From contig CAITDR010000632.1 in NCBI GenBank assembly GCA_903891165.1, positions 1 to 54,309 on the forward strand: a DNA stretch of 54,309 bases. Reading direction: 5' to 3'. Positions 36,107-45,831 of the stretch are shown one piece after another (within the stretch, counting starts at the first letter, position 1; each line of letters starts with the position of its first letter). The notes under the pieces are model-generated. The model did no database searches. It was not told the DNA's origin and saw nothing but the letters and a program-made list of their open reading frames with translations. This stretch comes from an uncultured Pseudomonadota bacterium (GTDB taxonomy: Bacteria; Myxococcota_A; UBA796; SXON01). A program made the translations under genes and the position numbers.

Positions 36107-37466
36107 CCGCCTCCTCTCTCTCGCCGGTTCTTCGCCCGCACGTCGGGTTGCAAAGATGATTGGCGTCTCGCTACCCCCCGGCCTGGAGCGGGACAACGGC
36201 CCTTGGAAAGAGCAGAGTCTTGCGGGGCGCTCCGTGGATGTGCTGCTGGCCCCCGCTGCGGCATTGGGGTCGGTTCTGGCCTCCGGTCTGGCGCGGCTGG
36301 GCGCCAACGTCGGTGTGGTTGGCGACGCGGCTCCCTTCCAGGCGGCGGGGGAGGCCTGGGCCCGTCCCAGTCTGCCCGAACCCACGGCGGCCCCCTATGG
36401 CATCGTACTTGATGTCACTGGCATCCGAACGGTGGAGGAGCTTCGATTTGTGTACGAGGCTCTGGCGCCGCGACTGGGAAGGCTGGCCCGCTGTGGGCGT
36501 GTAATCCTTCTGAATCGTCCTCCCGAGGGAAATGCCAGCTCTCAAGCGGTACAATGGGCGGTAGACGGCATCATGCGCAGTCTGGCCCGGGAGCTGGGGC
36601 GCAGCGGGGCCACCGCCAACCGCATCGAGGTGCCACCGGGTGCCGAGGATCAATTGCTGCCAGTGCTGGCCTTTTTGATGAGCCCGCGCTCGGCCTATGT
36701 GAGTGGACAGCCCTGGAAAATTTCAGGCCATCTTCCATCCCAGTTTGTACCGACGCGGCCCCTGGATGGTCGGCTTGCGTTGGTGACCGGTGCGGCACGC
36801 GGCATCGGCGCCGCCACGGCCCGTGCCCTGGCCCGGGAGGGGGCCAAAGTGTATGTCCACGACCATCCTTCGGCAAAGGAAGCCGTGGAGGCACTGGCCG
36901 CAGAGCTGAACGGCGTGCCGGTCCTGGGCGATCTGGCGACTGCGGAAGGAAGAAAGGTCATTCTCGACCTCGGGCCACTGGACATTCTGGTGCAGAATGC
37001 CGGGGTCACCCGCGACAAGACCCTGGGGAGGATGGAGCCTGCTCAGTGGGATCTGGTGCTTTCGGTCAACCTGAGCGCGGTGCTGGAGCTGGCCGAGAAG
37101 GTGGAGCTGCGCAAGGGCGGGGCGATGGTCTGCCTCTCCTCCATTGGCGGTATCGGCGGGAATGTGGGGCAGACCAACTATGCGGCGACCAAGGCGGGAA
37201 TCATCGGTCTGGTGGAGGCGCTGGCGGCCCCCTGGGCAGCGCGTGGCATCGCCGTGAGTGCGGTGGCGCCCGGCTTCATCGAAACAAAAATGACCGAGGC
37301 GATCCCCTTTGCCACCCGAGAGGTGGCCCGGCGCCTGTGCAACCTGTCGCAGGGGGGCCAGCCCGAGGACATCGCCGAGGTGCTCACCTTCCTCGCCAGC
37401 CCCAGCGGGCGCGCCCTGAGCGGCCGTGTCCTGCGGGTCTGTGGCGGCAATCTTTTAGGAGCTTGA
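36099..37466 (+). CDS. Two-domain (HMW, FabG4-type) 3-ketoacyl reductase
   Basis: The protein has 455 residues from ATG 36099, which overlaps the ACAD stop (ATGGCTGA); an in-frame extension to 35946 is a shadow. The N-terminal ~220 residues are a flavodoxin-like domain without a catalytic set ('DVLLAPAAALGSVLASGLARLGANVGVVG'). The C-terminal SDR domain has the dinucleotide motif 'TGAARGIG' (230-237), 'NAGVTRDKTLGRM', Ser in 'CLSSIGGIGG' and Tyr361-x3-Lys365 ('NYAATKAG'). This architecture and length match M. tuberculosis FabG4 (Rv0242c). It probably reduces or oxidises 3-ketoacyl-CoA in beta-oxidation or elongation. Confidence 0.9.
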   Translation: MADRLLSLAGSSPARRVAKMIGVSLPPGLERDNGPWKEQSLAGRSVDVLLAPAAALGSVLASGLARLGANVGVVGDAAPFQAAGEAWARPSLPEPTAAPYGIVLDVTGIRTVEELRFVYEALAPRLGRLARCGRVILLNRPPEGNASSQAVQWAVDGIMRSLARELGRSGATANRIEVPPGAEDQLLPVLAFLMSPRSAYVSGQPWKISGHLPSQFVPTRPLDGRLALVTGAARGIGAATARALAREGAKVYVHDHPSAKEAVEALAAELNGVPVLGDLATAEGRKVILDLGPLDILVQNAGVTRDKTLGRMEPAQWDLVLSVNLSAVLELAEKVELRKGGAMVCLSSIGGIGGNVGQTNYAATKAGIIGLVEALAAPWAARGIAVSAVAPGFIETKMTEAIPFATREVARRLCNLSQGGQPEDIAEVLTFLASPSGRALSGRVLRVCGGNLLGA

Positions 37467-37467
37467 C

Positions 37468-38745
37468 GTGTCAAGAGCAATGATCTGCGGTGGCGGCCGA
37501 ATTCCTTTTCTGCGCGCCTTCAGTGACTATACCGAGCTGGACACCATCGCGCTGGGCGCGGCAGCGGCACGCGGCGCCTTGGAGCGGGTGGGACTGCGTG
37601 GCGAAGACCTGGACGCAATTATCTGGGGTGGGGTGATCCTGCCGCCGACCGCGCCCAACGTCGGCCGAGAGCTGGCGCTGGAATTGCGCCTTCCTCCTCG
37701 GATTCCGGCGCACACGGTCACCCGCGCCTGTGCCAGCGGACTCCAGGCGATCACCGACGCCGTTGCGATGGTGGAGCGGGGGGAGGCCGAGGTGGTCCTG
37801 GCGGGGGGCTCCGACTCCACCAGCAATGCCGCCCTTACGATGCCGGAGACGCTGATCCGGAAAGTGGGCCCGGTAGTGATGGGGAAGAAGGCTGGTTTTG
37901 GGGACTATCTGGGCCTCGCAGCGCGGCTGTCCATTGGGAAAGATCTGATCCCCAGGCAACCTCGGGTTTCAGAACGCTCCACCGGAAAATTGATGGGCGA
38001 AGCGGCCGAAGACATGGCCCAGCGCCACGGCATCAGCCGGGCGGCGCAGGATAGCTTTGCGGTGGAGAGCCACCTTCGCGCGGCAAGGGCCTGGGACAGC
38101 GGCAAGCTGGCCAAAGAGGTGGTTGGAATCTCCCTTCCCGACGGCCGCCGCATCGAGCGCGACGGGAATGTACGCGGGGATACAGATGTGGAAAAGATGG
38201 CGAAGCTCCGGCCGGTTTTCGCAAAGGACGGCACCATCACCGCCGGAAGCAGCTCGCCGCTCACCGACGGCGCCGCGGCGGTGATCATCGCCTCAGAAGA
38301 GGCGGCAAAGCGCCTCGGCCTCCAGCCCCTCGCCTTTTTCCGAAGCTGGGCTTATGTAGGTGTGGATCCCGCCGACCAGCTTCTGATCGGACCCGCACTT
38401 GCGATGCCGAAGGCCCTGCAGCGTGCCGGGCTCAGCCTCGGAGAGCTGGATCGGGTGGAAATCCACGAAGCCTTCTCCGCCGTGGTGCTGTGTATCCGAA
38501 AGGCCCTTGCCAGCGACGCTTTTGCACGGGAACGGCTGGGGCTGGAGCGAGCGGTCGGCGAGATCGCCGATGAACGGCTGAATGTGAACGGGGGCGCCGT
38601 CGCGATTGGGCATCCCTTTGGCGCGACCGGCGCCCGCATGGTGCTGAACCTGGCCAGCGAGCTGAAGGGGGGCGGCCGCGGGGTGCTGGGCATCTGCGCG
38701 GCGGGTGGCCTGGGAGCGGCTGCGGTCCTGGAAGGCGTAGCGTAG
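37468..38745 (+). CDS. Acetyl-CoA acyltransferase (thiolase)
   Basis: The protein has 425 residues from GTG 37468, with AGGAG ~6 bases upstream, directly after the reductase. Thiolase signatures are the nucleophile Cys88 in 'RACASGLQAI', 'VEIHEAFSAVV', the active-site His in 'GGAVAIGHPFGATGARMV' and the second Cys in 'GICAAGGLGAAAVLE'. It cleaves 3-ketoacyl-CoA to acetyl-CoA. It completes the TetR-ACAD-reductase-thiolase operon, which lacks an enoyl-CoA hydratase. Confidence 0.93.
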   Translation: MSRAMICGGGRIPFLRAFSDYTELDTIALGAAAARGALERVGLRGEDLDAIIWGGVILPPTAPNVGRELALELRLPPRIPAHTVTRACASGLQAITDAVAMVERGEAEVVLAGGSDSTSNAALTMPETLIRKVGPVVMGKKAGFGDYLGLAARLSIGKDLIPRQPRVSERSTGKLMGEAAEDMAQRHGISRAAQDSFAVESHLRAARAWDSGKLAKEVVGISLPDGRRIERDGNVRGDTDVEKMAKLRPVFAKDGTITAGSSSPLTDGAAAVIIASEEAAKRLGLQPLAFFRSWAYVGVDPADQLLIGPALAMPKALQRAGLSLGELDRVEIHEAFSAVVLCIRKALASDAFARERLGLERAVGEIADERLNVNGGAVAIGHPFGATGARMVLNLASELKGGGRGVLGICAAGGLGAAAVLEGVA

Positions 38746-38756
38746 GCTACAATTTT

Positions 38757-39236
38757 TCAGAGACCGGAGAGAGTGCGCAGGAGCATCGACCGCTTTCCGG
38801 TCGAGATCCCCTTCAACTCAGAACGCAGGAGGATCGCCAATAAAAGAGTATCCTGCGCCTGACCCATCTCGTTCTCCTCGATAAAATCCACCTCACAGGT
38901 CTCCACCACTTTTTTCGCCCGGCCGGAAGGCCCGAGGGTGGCTGCCCCGGCCAGCATCGCGGTGCCGCCGGGGCAGGCCTTTTCCCAGGCCTCAGGATTT
39001 TCGGTGACGGTTTTCATCGCAACCACTGTCCGCATTTCGGGTGGCAGGCGAGGGATATCCAGGAGACTTTTTTTCAGGGCTGGCTCCAAGGTACAGGACT
39101 CCACCAGCCCTTGAGCGACCAGGGCCACCCGCTGGGGTTTGGAGGTCACCTCGATCGCAGTGACCACCTTGTCGATCTGGGCACTTTTGCAGGGGCCAGA
39201 CTCCCCGCAGGCAAGCAGAAAAGCGAGCAACAACAT
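38757..39236 (-). CDS. Small lipoprotein
   Basis: The protein has 159 residues. MLLLAFLLAC is a lipoprotein signal with lipobox LLAC (Cys10). The mature part has paired Cys and helical segments ('KVVTAIEVTSKPQRVALVAQGLVESC', 'LDIPRLPPEMRTVVAMKTV'). No family is recognised. GGAG precedes the ATG (39236). It lies 3 bases after the YhhN-type gene, probably in one operon, and it converges with the thiolase gene 11 bases away with no clear terminator. Confidence 0.75.
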   Translation of the reverse strand: MLLLAFLLACGESGPCKSAQIDKVVTAIEVTSKPQRVALVAQGLVESCTLEPALKKSLLDIPRLPPEMRTVVAMKTVTENPEAWEKACPGGTAMLAGAATLGPSGRAKKVVETCEVDFIEENEMGQAQDTLLLAILLRSELKGISTGKRSMLLRTLSGL

Positions 39237-39239
39237 GAA

Positions 39240-39839
39240 TTACTCCGTTCGGGTGGGCACCGAAGCTGCGATCAAAAATTGCCCCGTCCAGTAGGTCACC
39301 ATAATCAGGGGTGACGCATAGGATAAGGGGAGAAGGAACTTGTTAATGGCAATCACGGAGTCGGAAAAAGCGAAGACATAGGCACCGATCATGGCAAGGC
39401 TGTTTCCCCAGGCAGTCGCCCGCCATGCCATAACTCCGATCACCAGCCCATAGACGGCGATAGGGGCGGCAAATTCGCCCGCACCGGGCAAGCAGAGGCT
39501 CAACAGGGCGGCCACATAGATCAGCGGCGGCAGCGCCGCGATGGGGGAAAACTCCCGTTGTTCACGCCAGAAAGCGAAAACATAAAAAAGATGTCCGATC
39601 AAAAAGGCGAGCAGACCGGGCAGAAAGTGCCCAAGCTGCAGGACCACATCTCCCACCGCCCCAAAGGCCAGCCCTATCCCCACTGTACGCCCCATCTGCC
39701 CCCGCCCCCAAACCGAGAGCGCAAGAACCACCACCGGGATGGCCTTTGCCATCAGCTTCAGGTCGGTGTTATCCGTGATCATCCCTATAAAAAAGAGACC
39801 GATTCCCAATAAAAACCACGGCAGCAGGACTTTCGGCAT
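39240..39839 (-). CDS. YhhN/TMEM86 lysoplasmalogenase-like membrane protein
   Basis: The protein has 199 residues from ATG 39839 (GGAG 6 bases upstream; an alternative start at 39866 is weaker). About eight hydrophobic segments are present. 'AFGAVGDVVLQLGHFLPGLLAFLIGHLFYVFAF' contains the family's conserved G-D and H-L-x-Y positions. Another Asp lies in 'YVFAFSDSVIAINKF', again typical. Relatives hydrolyse lysoplasmalogens; the substrate here is unproven. Its start region overlaps the tail of the HEPN gene by ~70 bases. Confidence 0.85.
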   Translation of the reverse strand: MPKVLLPWFLLGIGLFFIGMITDNTDLKLMAKAIPVVVLALSVWGRGQMGRTVGIGLAFGAVGDVVLQLGHFLPGLLAFLIGHLFYVFAFWREQREFSPIAALPPLIYVAALLSLCLPGAGEFAAPIAVYGLVIGVMAWRATAWGNSLAMIGAYVFAFSDSVIAINKFLLPLSYASPLIMVTYWTGQFLIAASVPTRTE

Positions 39840-41661
39840 CCAATCTCCATGAAATTGGTACCACATTCCGCGTGGGTGTAGGGGGGTTGACAGGATTTTG
39901 ATGAGGGGTTTCAGCTACACACCTCGCAGTGAATCGCCGTTCGTAAAGCCGCACATCCCCGGGAGGGTCCACTGGCCTCACAAAGGAAGCCACAGACAAA
40001 GCGGTCGGGTTTCTCTCGAGCTGTCGTAGAACGATGGTCGTATCCATAGCGATTTTTGCGAATACCCGATCAAGCGAAGTACCTGGAGTTACGATGTACT
40101 CATGGAGCACGCGCGAAAGAGCGATAGCGAAGTACTCCTCCAGATGCCTAACGAGAACCTCCAGACTACGGTAGCCATCACCATGGTGAACAATCAAATT
40201 TCTCGCACGGTAAATTCGTGCGATATGCCACTCGGTATGTTCTCGGGAGCGCACCAGTCGCTTACTGAACGCCTTGTGATCATGGAGTGTTTCCCATGTT
40301 CGGAAAAGCCTTTGGCAAAGCAATGGCTGACCGGCCGTGGCTCGCAAAAGAGCACAGATTGTAGCGTGGTCTTTGGGTGCACAAAGTGCGAGAAGAACCT
40401 CCGGGCATGAGACCCCTTCAGGAGTGGAGTCCGGGAACAATTGGCGCTCCTCCTGTGTCATGGCTGTGTACCCGCCAGCACGGTGTACACATATTGCCAA
40501 GTAGCGTGCGATCCGTTCGGTTCTGCGCCAGACCACCGCTGGGACCACCGTGGAAGAAACACGATCCAGGACCGTGCCCTCGTCGAGGCCACCCGTGAGC
40601 GATTCGAGAGCCGACCAGACCCCTATGAGGCGAACGCGAAGATCCTCAGCCTTCTGAGCCACTGCGAACTGATCCAGTGCATTCGAGATACGACCATCGA
40701 GCTCCGCCATCTTGACCGCTCCGAGGAACCTCTGGGTCAATGCCCGTGCGTTCTTTCGCTGTCGAATCGGTTCTGATGTTGAGATGCTCACCGAGACCCA
40801 TACAGCGGCATCATTACGTCGCACATAAACAGAAGGAGGCAGTTTGAGTACGGGATGCATGCGATAGAACTCGAAGAGGTCAAACACCCTCCTGAGCTGG
40901 AAATGAGCACTGCGGGCCGCCTGAAATGGTCCGTCCGCTGACAAAGTAAGAGAAACCGGATGACAGGCATCAAGGTCGATGCCGTGCTCTTTTGCCTCGG
41001 CCGATGTCGGTATCCGTGCCTTCAGTGCCCGGCCTGCGCCGCTGCCAACAAGTATGGCCCGAAGTTCGTTCAGGTCCCCCTGGACGAACAGAATACACTC
41101 ATACTCCGCAACTTCTGGGCGACCGAGACCCTCAAGCGCGTCCAGCACGTTACTGGTCGGTTCTGATGCGAGGGCTTCAAGGGGAAGGCTGGCCAAATGC
41201 GCCACGGGGATGCCGCGGGCAACGCTGTCGGTCGCAACGAAACCAAGCAATTCGAGCGTACGGGCTTTTTCCCGCATTGGGTCCAGGGCACGCAGGCGTG
41301 CGATGGCATCCCCTGGGAGATGTCTGAGTGGATCAGCCAACACATCGCAGTAGTGAAGCGCCTTCCGCGCTGACTTTTCGTCAGAAAGAAGCTCGATCGA
41401 CGCAGCGGTCAGCGAGTTCTCCCTAACCAAACAATCTTCGCTGGCCACAGCACGCAGTTCGGCTTGTACCATCGCCCTATGTTTCGTCCACTTCTCGTCG
41501 CGCACAGCGAGTTCGGAAACTTGACGAAGTTCCGCGACCAGAAGGCCGGTATGCGCATAGCGACACCGAAACACCTCGGGCGTTTCAGAGGAGAACAACT
41601 CGTCCCATCCCTGAAGTATGAACCCAGAGCCGGTATTGGAGATTGTATTAGGAAGCCACAT
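39769..41661 (-). CDS. HEPN-domain protein (ApeA-like), possible defence gene
   Basis: The protein has 630 residues. I do not recognise the N-terminal ~350 residues. The C-terminal part has an HEPN-like helical domain with 'RARNLIVHHG', in which Arg487-Asn488-x3-His492 is the R-x4-H RNase motif with a polar residue after Arg. HEPN domains of this layout occur in ApeA-type anti-phage proteins and related RNA-cleaving toxins. The base composition looks lower in GC and codon use less biased than its neighbours, and its last ~70 bases run into the YhhN gene, so it may be a later arrival. No partner gene is seen. Read-through of its C-terminus into the neighbour is possible. Confidence 0.6.
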   Translation of the reverse strand: MWLPNTISNTGSGFILQGWDELFSSETPEVFRCRYAHTGLLVAELRQVSELAVRDEKWTKHRAMVQAELRAVASEDCLVRENSLTAASIELLSDEKSARKALHYCDVLADPLRHLPGDAIARLRALDPMREKARTLELLGFVATDSVARGIPVAHLASLPLEALASEPTSNVLDALEGLGRPEVAEYECILFVQGDLNELRAILVGSGAGRALKARIPTSAEAKEHGIDLDACHPVSLTLSADGPFQAARSAHFQLRRVFDLFEFYRMHPVLKLPPSVYVRRNDAAVWVSVSISTSEPIRQRKNARALTQRFLGAVKMAELDGRISNALDQFAVAQKAEDLRVRLIGVWSALESLTGGLDEGTVLDRVSSTVVPAVVWRRTERIARYLAICVHRAGGYTAMTQEERQLFPDSTPEGVSCPEVLLALCAPKDHATICALLRATAGQPLLCQRLFRTWETLHDHKAFSKRLVRSREHTEWHIARIYRARNLIVHHGDGYRSLEVLVRHLEEYFAIALSRVLHEYIVTPGTSLDRVFAKIAMDTTIVLRQLERNPTALSVASFVRPVDPPGDVRLYERRFTARCVAETPHQNPVNPPTPTRNVVPISWRLDAESPAAVVFIGNRSLFYRDDHG

Positions 41662-41869
41662 TAAAATAAATGGGCCGCGGGCATTTTTCCAGAGAGTCTC
41701 CTCCCCAAAATACCGCCGTTGGCCCTGATAGGGGGTCGGATGTTACACCGTACTTATTGGATAATCCGCCAGCGCCTTATCGGCAAGCACTTTCTTGCCC
41801 AACACGCCCTTTCCTACGTGCCCACAACGGGCGGACCACGAAGACAAGCGCGCCCGGCCTGAGCAACCC
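41662..41869. other. Noncoding spacer between the HEPN gene and nrdJ
   Basis: These 208 bases hold no supported gene. An AT-rich stretch (ATTTATTTTA in the leftward direction) precedes the HEPN gene and may contain its promoter. No clear terminator for nrdJ is seen. Confidence 0.5.
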
Positions 41870-44800
41870 TCAACTACACCCGCTCGTCGCCCCACAGGTC
41901 ACACACTTCAGACAGGTGCCATTGCGGACCATGGTCATCGCGCCACAGTCTGGGCATGCCTCCCCTTCATAGCCCATGGCCTTGGCATCCCGGATAAGCT
42001 GAGCTTTACCCGAGATCATCCGAACATGAGAGGGCTGGGAGTCGCCCACATGAAGGCCGTTGCGGCTGTTGCCGTTGGTGTAGGCGCCGTTGGGCGCAAC
42101 GACGGCGGCTGGCAAGGGTGCCGGTGCGGCTACGGCGGGCAGGGTGGCCACAATGGGGGGTACAGCAGGCGGCTTGGCGCCATAGGCTGCCAGACCGGCC
42201 AGGGGGCCCACATCGGTACCCAGGCTGGTAGGATCGGTGAAGTACTCTTCTTCTTCCTCCCAGCTTGGCTCGTCGCCCGCATTGTGTAGCGCGTCATGCC
42301 GCGTAGCCTCTTGCGCCACATGGGCCAGCTCGTGCCGACCCAGGTAGTTCACGGCCAGCTCCCGGAACATATAGTCGATGATGGAAGTGGCCATCTTGAT
42401 GCGGTCGTGTCCCTGCACAATCCCGTTCGGCTCGAAGCGCGTGAACAAAAATTGCTCCACGAACTTTTCGAGAGGAACCCCGTGCTGCAGCCCGATGGAG
42501 ATGGCGATGGCAAAGCAGTTCATCAGGCTGCGATAGGCCGCCCCTTCTTTATGCATGTCAATAAAAATCTCGCCCAGGGTGCCGTCGTCATACTCGCCGG
42601 TACGGAGAAATACTTTGTGGCCGCCGATGACGGCTTTCTGGGTGTAGCCACGGCGACGATCCGGGAGGCGCCGACGACGGGCGAGGTAGCGGACCAGCAC
42701 CTTTTCGGCGACGTAGACCGCACGTTCGCCATCGGGACGCTCGAAGACACCGGGTTCATCCTCCTCTACCGCAGAGAAGACGTCCTCGGCGGCGCCGGTG
42801 GACAGCGGCTGGGAGAGCTTGGAGCCGTCCCGGTACAGCGCGATGGCTTTGAGACCCAGGCGCCAAGCCAGGAGGTAGGCGGCTTTGATGTCCTCTACCG
42901 TCGCCTCGTTGGGCATGTTGATGGTCTTCGAAATGGCCCCGGAGATGAAGGGCTGGCAGGAGGCCATCATCCGGATGTGGGCTTCGGCAGAGATGTAGCG
43001 CTGCCCGATGCGACCGCAGCGGTTGGCGCAGTCAAAAACGGGGATGTGTTCGGCGCTGAGGCCCGGCGCCCCTTCCAGGGTCATGGTCCCACAGGCATAG
43101 GCATTGGCGGCTTCAATTTCAGGCGTATCAAAGCCGATCGCCTTGAGCAGATTGAATGAGGGCTCACTCAGTTGTTCGGCACTCAGCCCCAGGATGTCCT
43201 TGCAGAAACTGTCACCCAGGGAATAGCGGTTGAAGACAAACTTGATGTCGAAGGCACCGCCAAGCTGCTTCTCCATCTTGCCGATGGTGGCGTCGTCGAA
43301 ACCCTTGGCTTTCAGGCTTTCGTGGTTCACAAAAGGCGCACCCTTCAACGTGGCCCGACCGCGCGCGTAGTCCACGATCTCCTGGATCCGGGTTTCGCCG
43401 TAGCCCATCTTCCGAAGAGCAGGAACCACCGACTCATTCACGATCTTGAAGTAGCCGCCGCCCGCGAGCTTCTTGAACTTCACCAGCGCAAAATCGGGCT
43501 CAATGCCGGTGGTGTCGCAGTCCATCACCAGACCGATGGTGCCGGTGGGTGCGATGACCGTCACCTGTGCATTGCGGTAGCCGTGCTTTTCACCCAGCTC
43601 CAACGCGGCATCCCATGCCTTGCGGGCGGCCCACAACATGGCAGGGGGCGCCTTCTCCGGTGCCAGACCCACCGGCCGCACCGAGAGGTTCTCGTATTCG
43701 TAAGAACCCGCGTTGTAGGCGGCACGGCGATGGTTGCGGATCACCCGCAGCATGGCATTGCGGTTTTTGGCGTAGCTGGGAAAAGGTCCTTTCTCGGCGG
43801 CAATCAGCGCGGAGGCGGCGTAGGACTCGCCGGTCAGGATCGCGGTGAGCGCGCCGCAGATGGAGCGGGACTCGGCGGAGTCGTAGGGAATGCCCATGAC
43901 CATGAGCAGTGCGCCCAGGTTGGCATAGCCCAGCCCCAGAGTGCGGAAATCATAGGAAAGACGCGCAATTTCCTTGCTGGGATACTGCGCCATGCCCACC
44001 GAAATCTCCAGCACGGTCGTCCACAGGTGGATGGCGTGCCGGTAGGCGTCGATGTCGAAGCGGCCGGTGGTCACATCGTAGAGCCGCATCAGGTTCAACG
44101 AGGCGAGGTTACAGGCCGTGTCGTCCAGAAACATATACTCGGAGCAGGGATTGCTCGCGTTGATACGTCCATCTTCGGGGCAGGTGTGCCAGTCGTTGAT
44201 GGTGGTATCGTACTGTACGCCCGGATCGGCACAGGCCCAGGCGGCCAGGGACACCGCATCCCAAAGGCGCCGGGCGGGCAGAGTCCGAGAAATCTTCCCG
44301 TCATAGCGCCGCTTCAACTGCCACTCTTCGTCGCGCAGCATCGCATCCATGAAGGTATTGGGGATGCGGACGGAGTTGTTGGAATTCTGACCGGCCACCG
44401 TGCCGTAGGCTTCGCCATCCCAGTCGGTGTCGTAGGTGGGGAATTCGACGGCGGTAAAGCCCTGTTTGGCCAACTGCAAGGTGCGGAGGGTGTAGTTATC
44501 GGAGACACCCGCATTCCGGGCATTCCGAATAGCAACCCGAAGCCGCGCATTGTGGCGGGGCTCAAAACGTCGGGAGCCATCCAGCTCGGGGGTGGCGGCG
44601 CAGGCCAGAAAAATAGCGTTCAACGCCTTCTGGATGGCGCGAGAGCCGGTGACCAGCGAGGCCACCTTCTGCTCCTCCGTCGCCTTCCACTCCACAAATT
44701 TGAGCACATCCGGATGGTCCATGTCCAGGCAGACCATCTTTGCAGCGCGACGGGTGGTGCCGCCGCTCTTGATGGCGCCAGCGGCACGGTCGCCGATGCG

Positions 44801-45550
44801 CAAAAAGCTCATCAGGCCAGAGCTGCGGCCTCCTCCGGAAAGAGGCTCGTTCTCCCCCCGGATCCGACTGAAATTGGTGCCGGTGCCGGAGCCATACTTG
44901 AAGAGGCGGGCTTCGCGGACCCACAGGTCCATGATGCCGCCGTCATTCACCAGGTCGTCGCTTACACCCTGGATAAAGCAGGCATGAGGCTGCGGACGTG
45001 CATAGGAAGATCCCGACGCGACCACCTCGTTGGTCTTCTCGTCCACGTAGTAGTGGCCCTGGGCCGGCCCGTCGATGCCGTAGGAATAGTGGAGCCCGGT
45101 ATTGAACCATTGCGGAGAATTGGGCGCGCAGAGCTGCGCCGCGAGCATGTAGCGGTGCTCGTCGTAGAAGGCTTTGGCGTCGTCCTCCTCCGTAAAAAGA
45201 CCCTGCTTCCAACCCCAATAGGTCCAGCAGCCAGCCAAGCGGTCAAAGACCTGGCGGGCATCCCGCTCGGGACCACGCTTGGCGCCTTCCGCGGGGCGGC
45301 GCGCCCACAGCCACTCCGGCACGCCCTCCTCCTTCACGCCCTCGGTAGCGGTCGGCACGGCCGCCTTCCGAAAATACTTCTGGGCGAGGATGTCTACCGC
45401 CACCTGGGACCAGGTGGAGGGCACCTGCACATCGTCAGCTTCAAAAACCAGGGAACCATCGGGGTTCCGAATCTCCGAGCGTCGGGAAGCCCATTCAAAG
45501 GCAGCATAGGGAGAAGCACCAGCGGTGGTGAAGCGACGAGGGACGCGCAT
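41870..45550 (-). CDS. nrdJ: Vitamin B12-dependent (class II) ribonucleotide reductase
   Basis: The protein has 1226 residues from ATG 45550 (an upstream in-frame start at 45661 lies in the leader region). Class II landmarks are '[15 protein letters not shown]', '[13 protein letters not shown]', '[16 protein letters not shown]', '[21 protein letters not shown]', '[29 protein letters not shown]' and a C-terminal Cys pair with zinc-ribbon '[10 protein letters not shown]...CLKCVTCG'. It makes dNTPs with an adenosylcobalamin-derived thiyl radical and is oxygen-independent. NrdR-like and DnaA-like sites lie upstream. The length is on the large side, as in many Myxococcota and related bacteria. Confidence 0.95.
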   Translation of the reverse strand: MRVPRRFTTAGASPYAAFEWASRRSEIRNPDGSLVFEADDVQVPSTWSQVAVDILAQKYFRKAAVPTATEGVKEEGVPEWLWARRPAEGAKRGPERDARQVFDRLAGCWTYWGWKQGLFTEEDDAKAFYDEHRYMLAAQLCAPNSPQWFNTGLHYSYGIDGPAQGHYYVDEKTNEVVASGSSYARPQPHACFIQGVSDDLVNDGGIMDLWVREARLFKYGSGTGTNFSRIRGENEPLSGGGRSSGLMSFLRIGDRAAGAIKSGGTTRRAAKMVCLDMDHPDVLKFVEWKATEEQKVASLVTGSRAIQKALNAIFLACAATPELDGSRRFEPRHNARLRVAIRNARNAGVSDNYTLRTLQLAKQGFTAVEFPTYDTDWDGEAYGTVAGQNSNNSVRIPNTFMDAMLRDEEWQLKRRYDGKISRTLPARRLWDAVSLAAWACADPGVQYDTTINDWHTCPEDGRINASNPCSEYMFLDDTACNLASLNLMRLYDVTTGRFDIDAYRHAIHLWTTVLEISVGMAQYPSKEIARLSYDFRTLGLGYANLGALLMVMGIPYDSAESRSICGALTAILTGESYAASALIAAEKGPFPSYAKNRNAMLRVIRNHRRAAYNAGSYEYENLSVRPVGLAPEKAPPAMLWAARKAWDAALELGEKHGYRNAQVTVIAPTGTIGLVMDCDTTGIEPDFALVKFKKLAGGGYFKIVNESVVPALRKMGYGETRIQEIVDYARGRATLKGAPFVNHESLKAKGFDDATIGKMEKQLGGAFDIKFVFNRYSLGDSFCKDILGLSAEQLSEPSFNLLKAIGFDTPEIEAANAYACGTMTLEGAPGLSAEHIPVFDCANRCGRIGQRYISAEAHIRMMASCQPFISGAISKTINMPNEATVEDIKAAYLLAWRLGLKAIALYRDGSKLSQPLSTGAAEDVFSAVEEDEPGVFERPDGERAVYVAEKVLVRYLARRRRLPDRRRGYTQKAVIGGHKVFLRTGEYDDGTLGEIFIDMHKEGAAYRSLMNCFAIAISIGLQHGVPLEKFVEQFLFTRFEPNGIVQGHDRIKMATSIIDYMFRELAVNYLGRHELAHVAQEATRHDALHNAGDEPSWEEEEEYFTDPTSLGTDVGPLAGLAAYGAKPPAVPPIVATLPAVAAPAPLPAAVVAPNGAYTNGNSRNGLHVGDSQPSHVRMISGKAQLIRDAKAMGYEGEACPDCGAMTMVRNGTCLKCVTCGATSGCS

Positions 45551-45687
45551 GCGGAGGGGCTCCAGGAGGGCTTTGGGGCGGGTTCTTCGGGGAAAAGCAG
45601 AGGCACTTCGGTGAATAAACACCAAAAAATCAAAATATCCGGCAAATCCACAGGGGGGCATGGTCAGGTGCCCCCGGGGAATTGCCT

Positions 45688-45714
45688 TCTATACGGCCGC
45701 TCTCCTGGTGGCAA
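45688..45714 (-). promoter_or_regulatory. Candidate nrdJ promoter
   Basis: On the minus strand, TTGCCA (45714-45709), a short 15-base spacer and TATAGA (45693-45688) lie ~140 bases upstream of the nrdJ ATG and directly next to the first NrdR-like box. The suboptimal spacer makes this tentative. Confidence 0.3.
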
Positions 45715-45721
45715 CCGCCAA

Positions 45722-45769
45722 CCACTACATCTTGTGGTTGAGGTTGTCCCCAACTACCAGATATATGTC
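45722..45769. promoter_or_regulatory. Pair of NrdR-like boxes
   Basis: Box 1 (45722-45737, CCACTACATCTTGTGG) matches 13 of 16 positions of the NrdR consensus and is flanked by a CAACCAC/GTGGTTG inverted repeat. Box 2 (45754-45769, CTACCAGATATATGTC) is weaker. They are 32 bases apart start to start, the usual spacing of paired NrdR boxes. NrdR represses ribonucleotide reductase genes when dATP is high. Confidence 0.55.
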
Positions 45770-45775
45770 CCCAGC

Positions 45776-45820
45776 TTATCCATAGGCCCGCAAGGACTTA
45801 TCCACAGGTTATGCATAACC
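45776..45820 (+). promoter_or_regulatory. Cluster of three DnaA-box-like sequences
   Basis: TTATCCATA (45776), the perfect box TTATCCACA (45798) and TTATGCATA (45809) run in the same orientation at 22- and 11-base intervals, i.e. on one face of the helix. The last is inside the perfect palindrome GGTTATGCATAACC (45807-45820). DnaA could couple nrdJ to replication, as known for E. coli nrdAB. No dnaA or dnaN gene is near, so an origin is not supported. Confidence 0.5.
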
Positions 45821-45831
45821 ATAAGAACGGA

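Noticed and set aside
43153-43170. TGAATGA-GGGC-TCACTCA palindrome inside nrdJ
   Set aside because: It is imperfect and lies in coding sequence with no promoter; it is explained by the codons of a conserved protein stretch.
45776-45820. DnaA boxes as a chromosomal origin
   Set aside because: Only three boxes, no adjacent AT-rich unwinding region and no dnaA, dnaN or gidA genes; a regulatory role for nrdJ is more likely.
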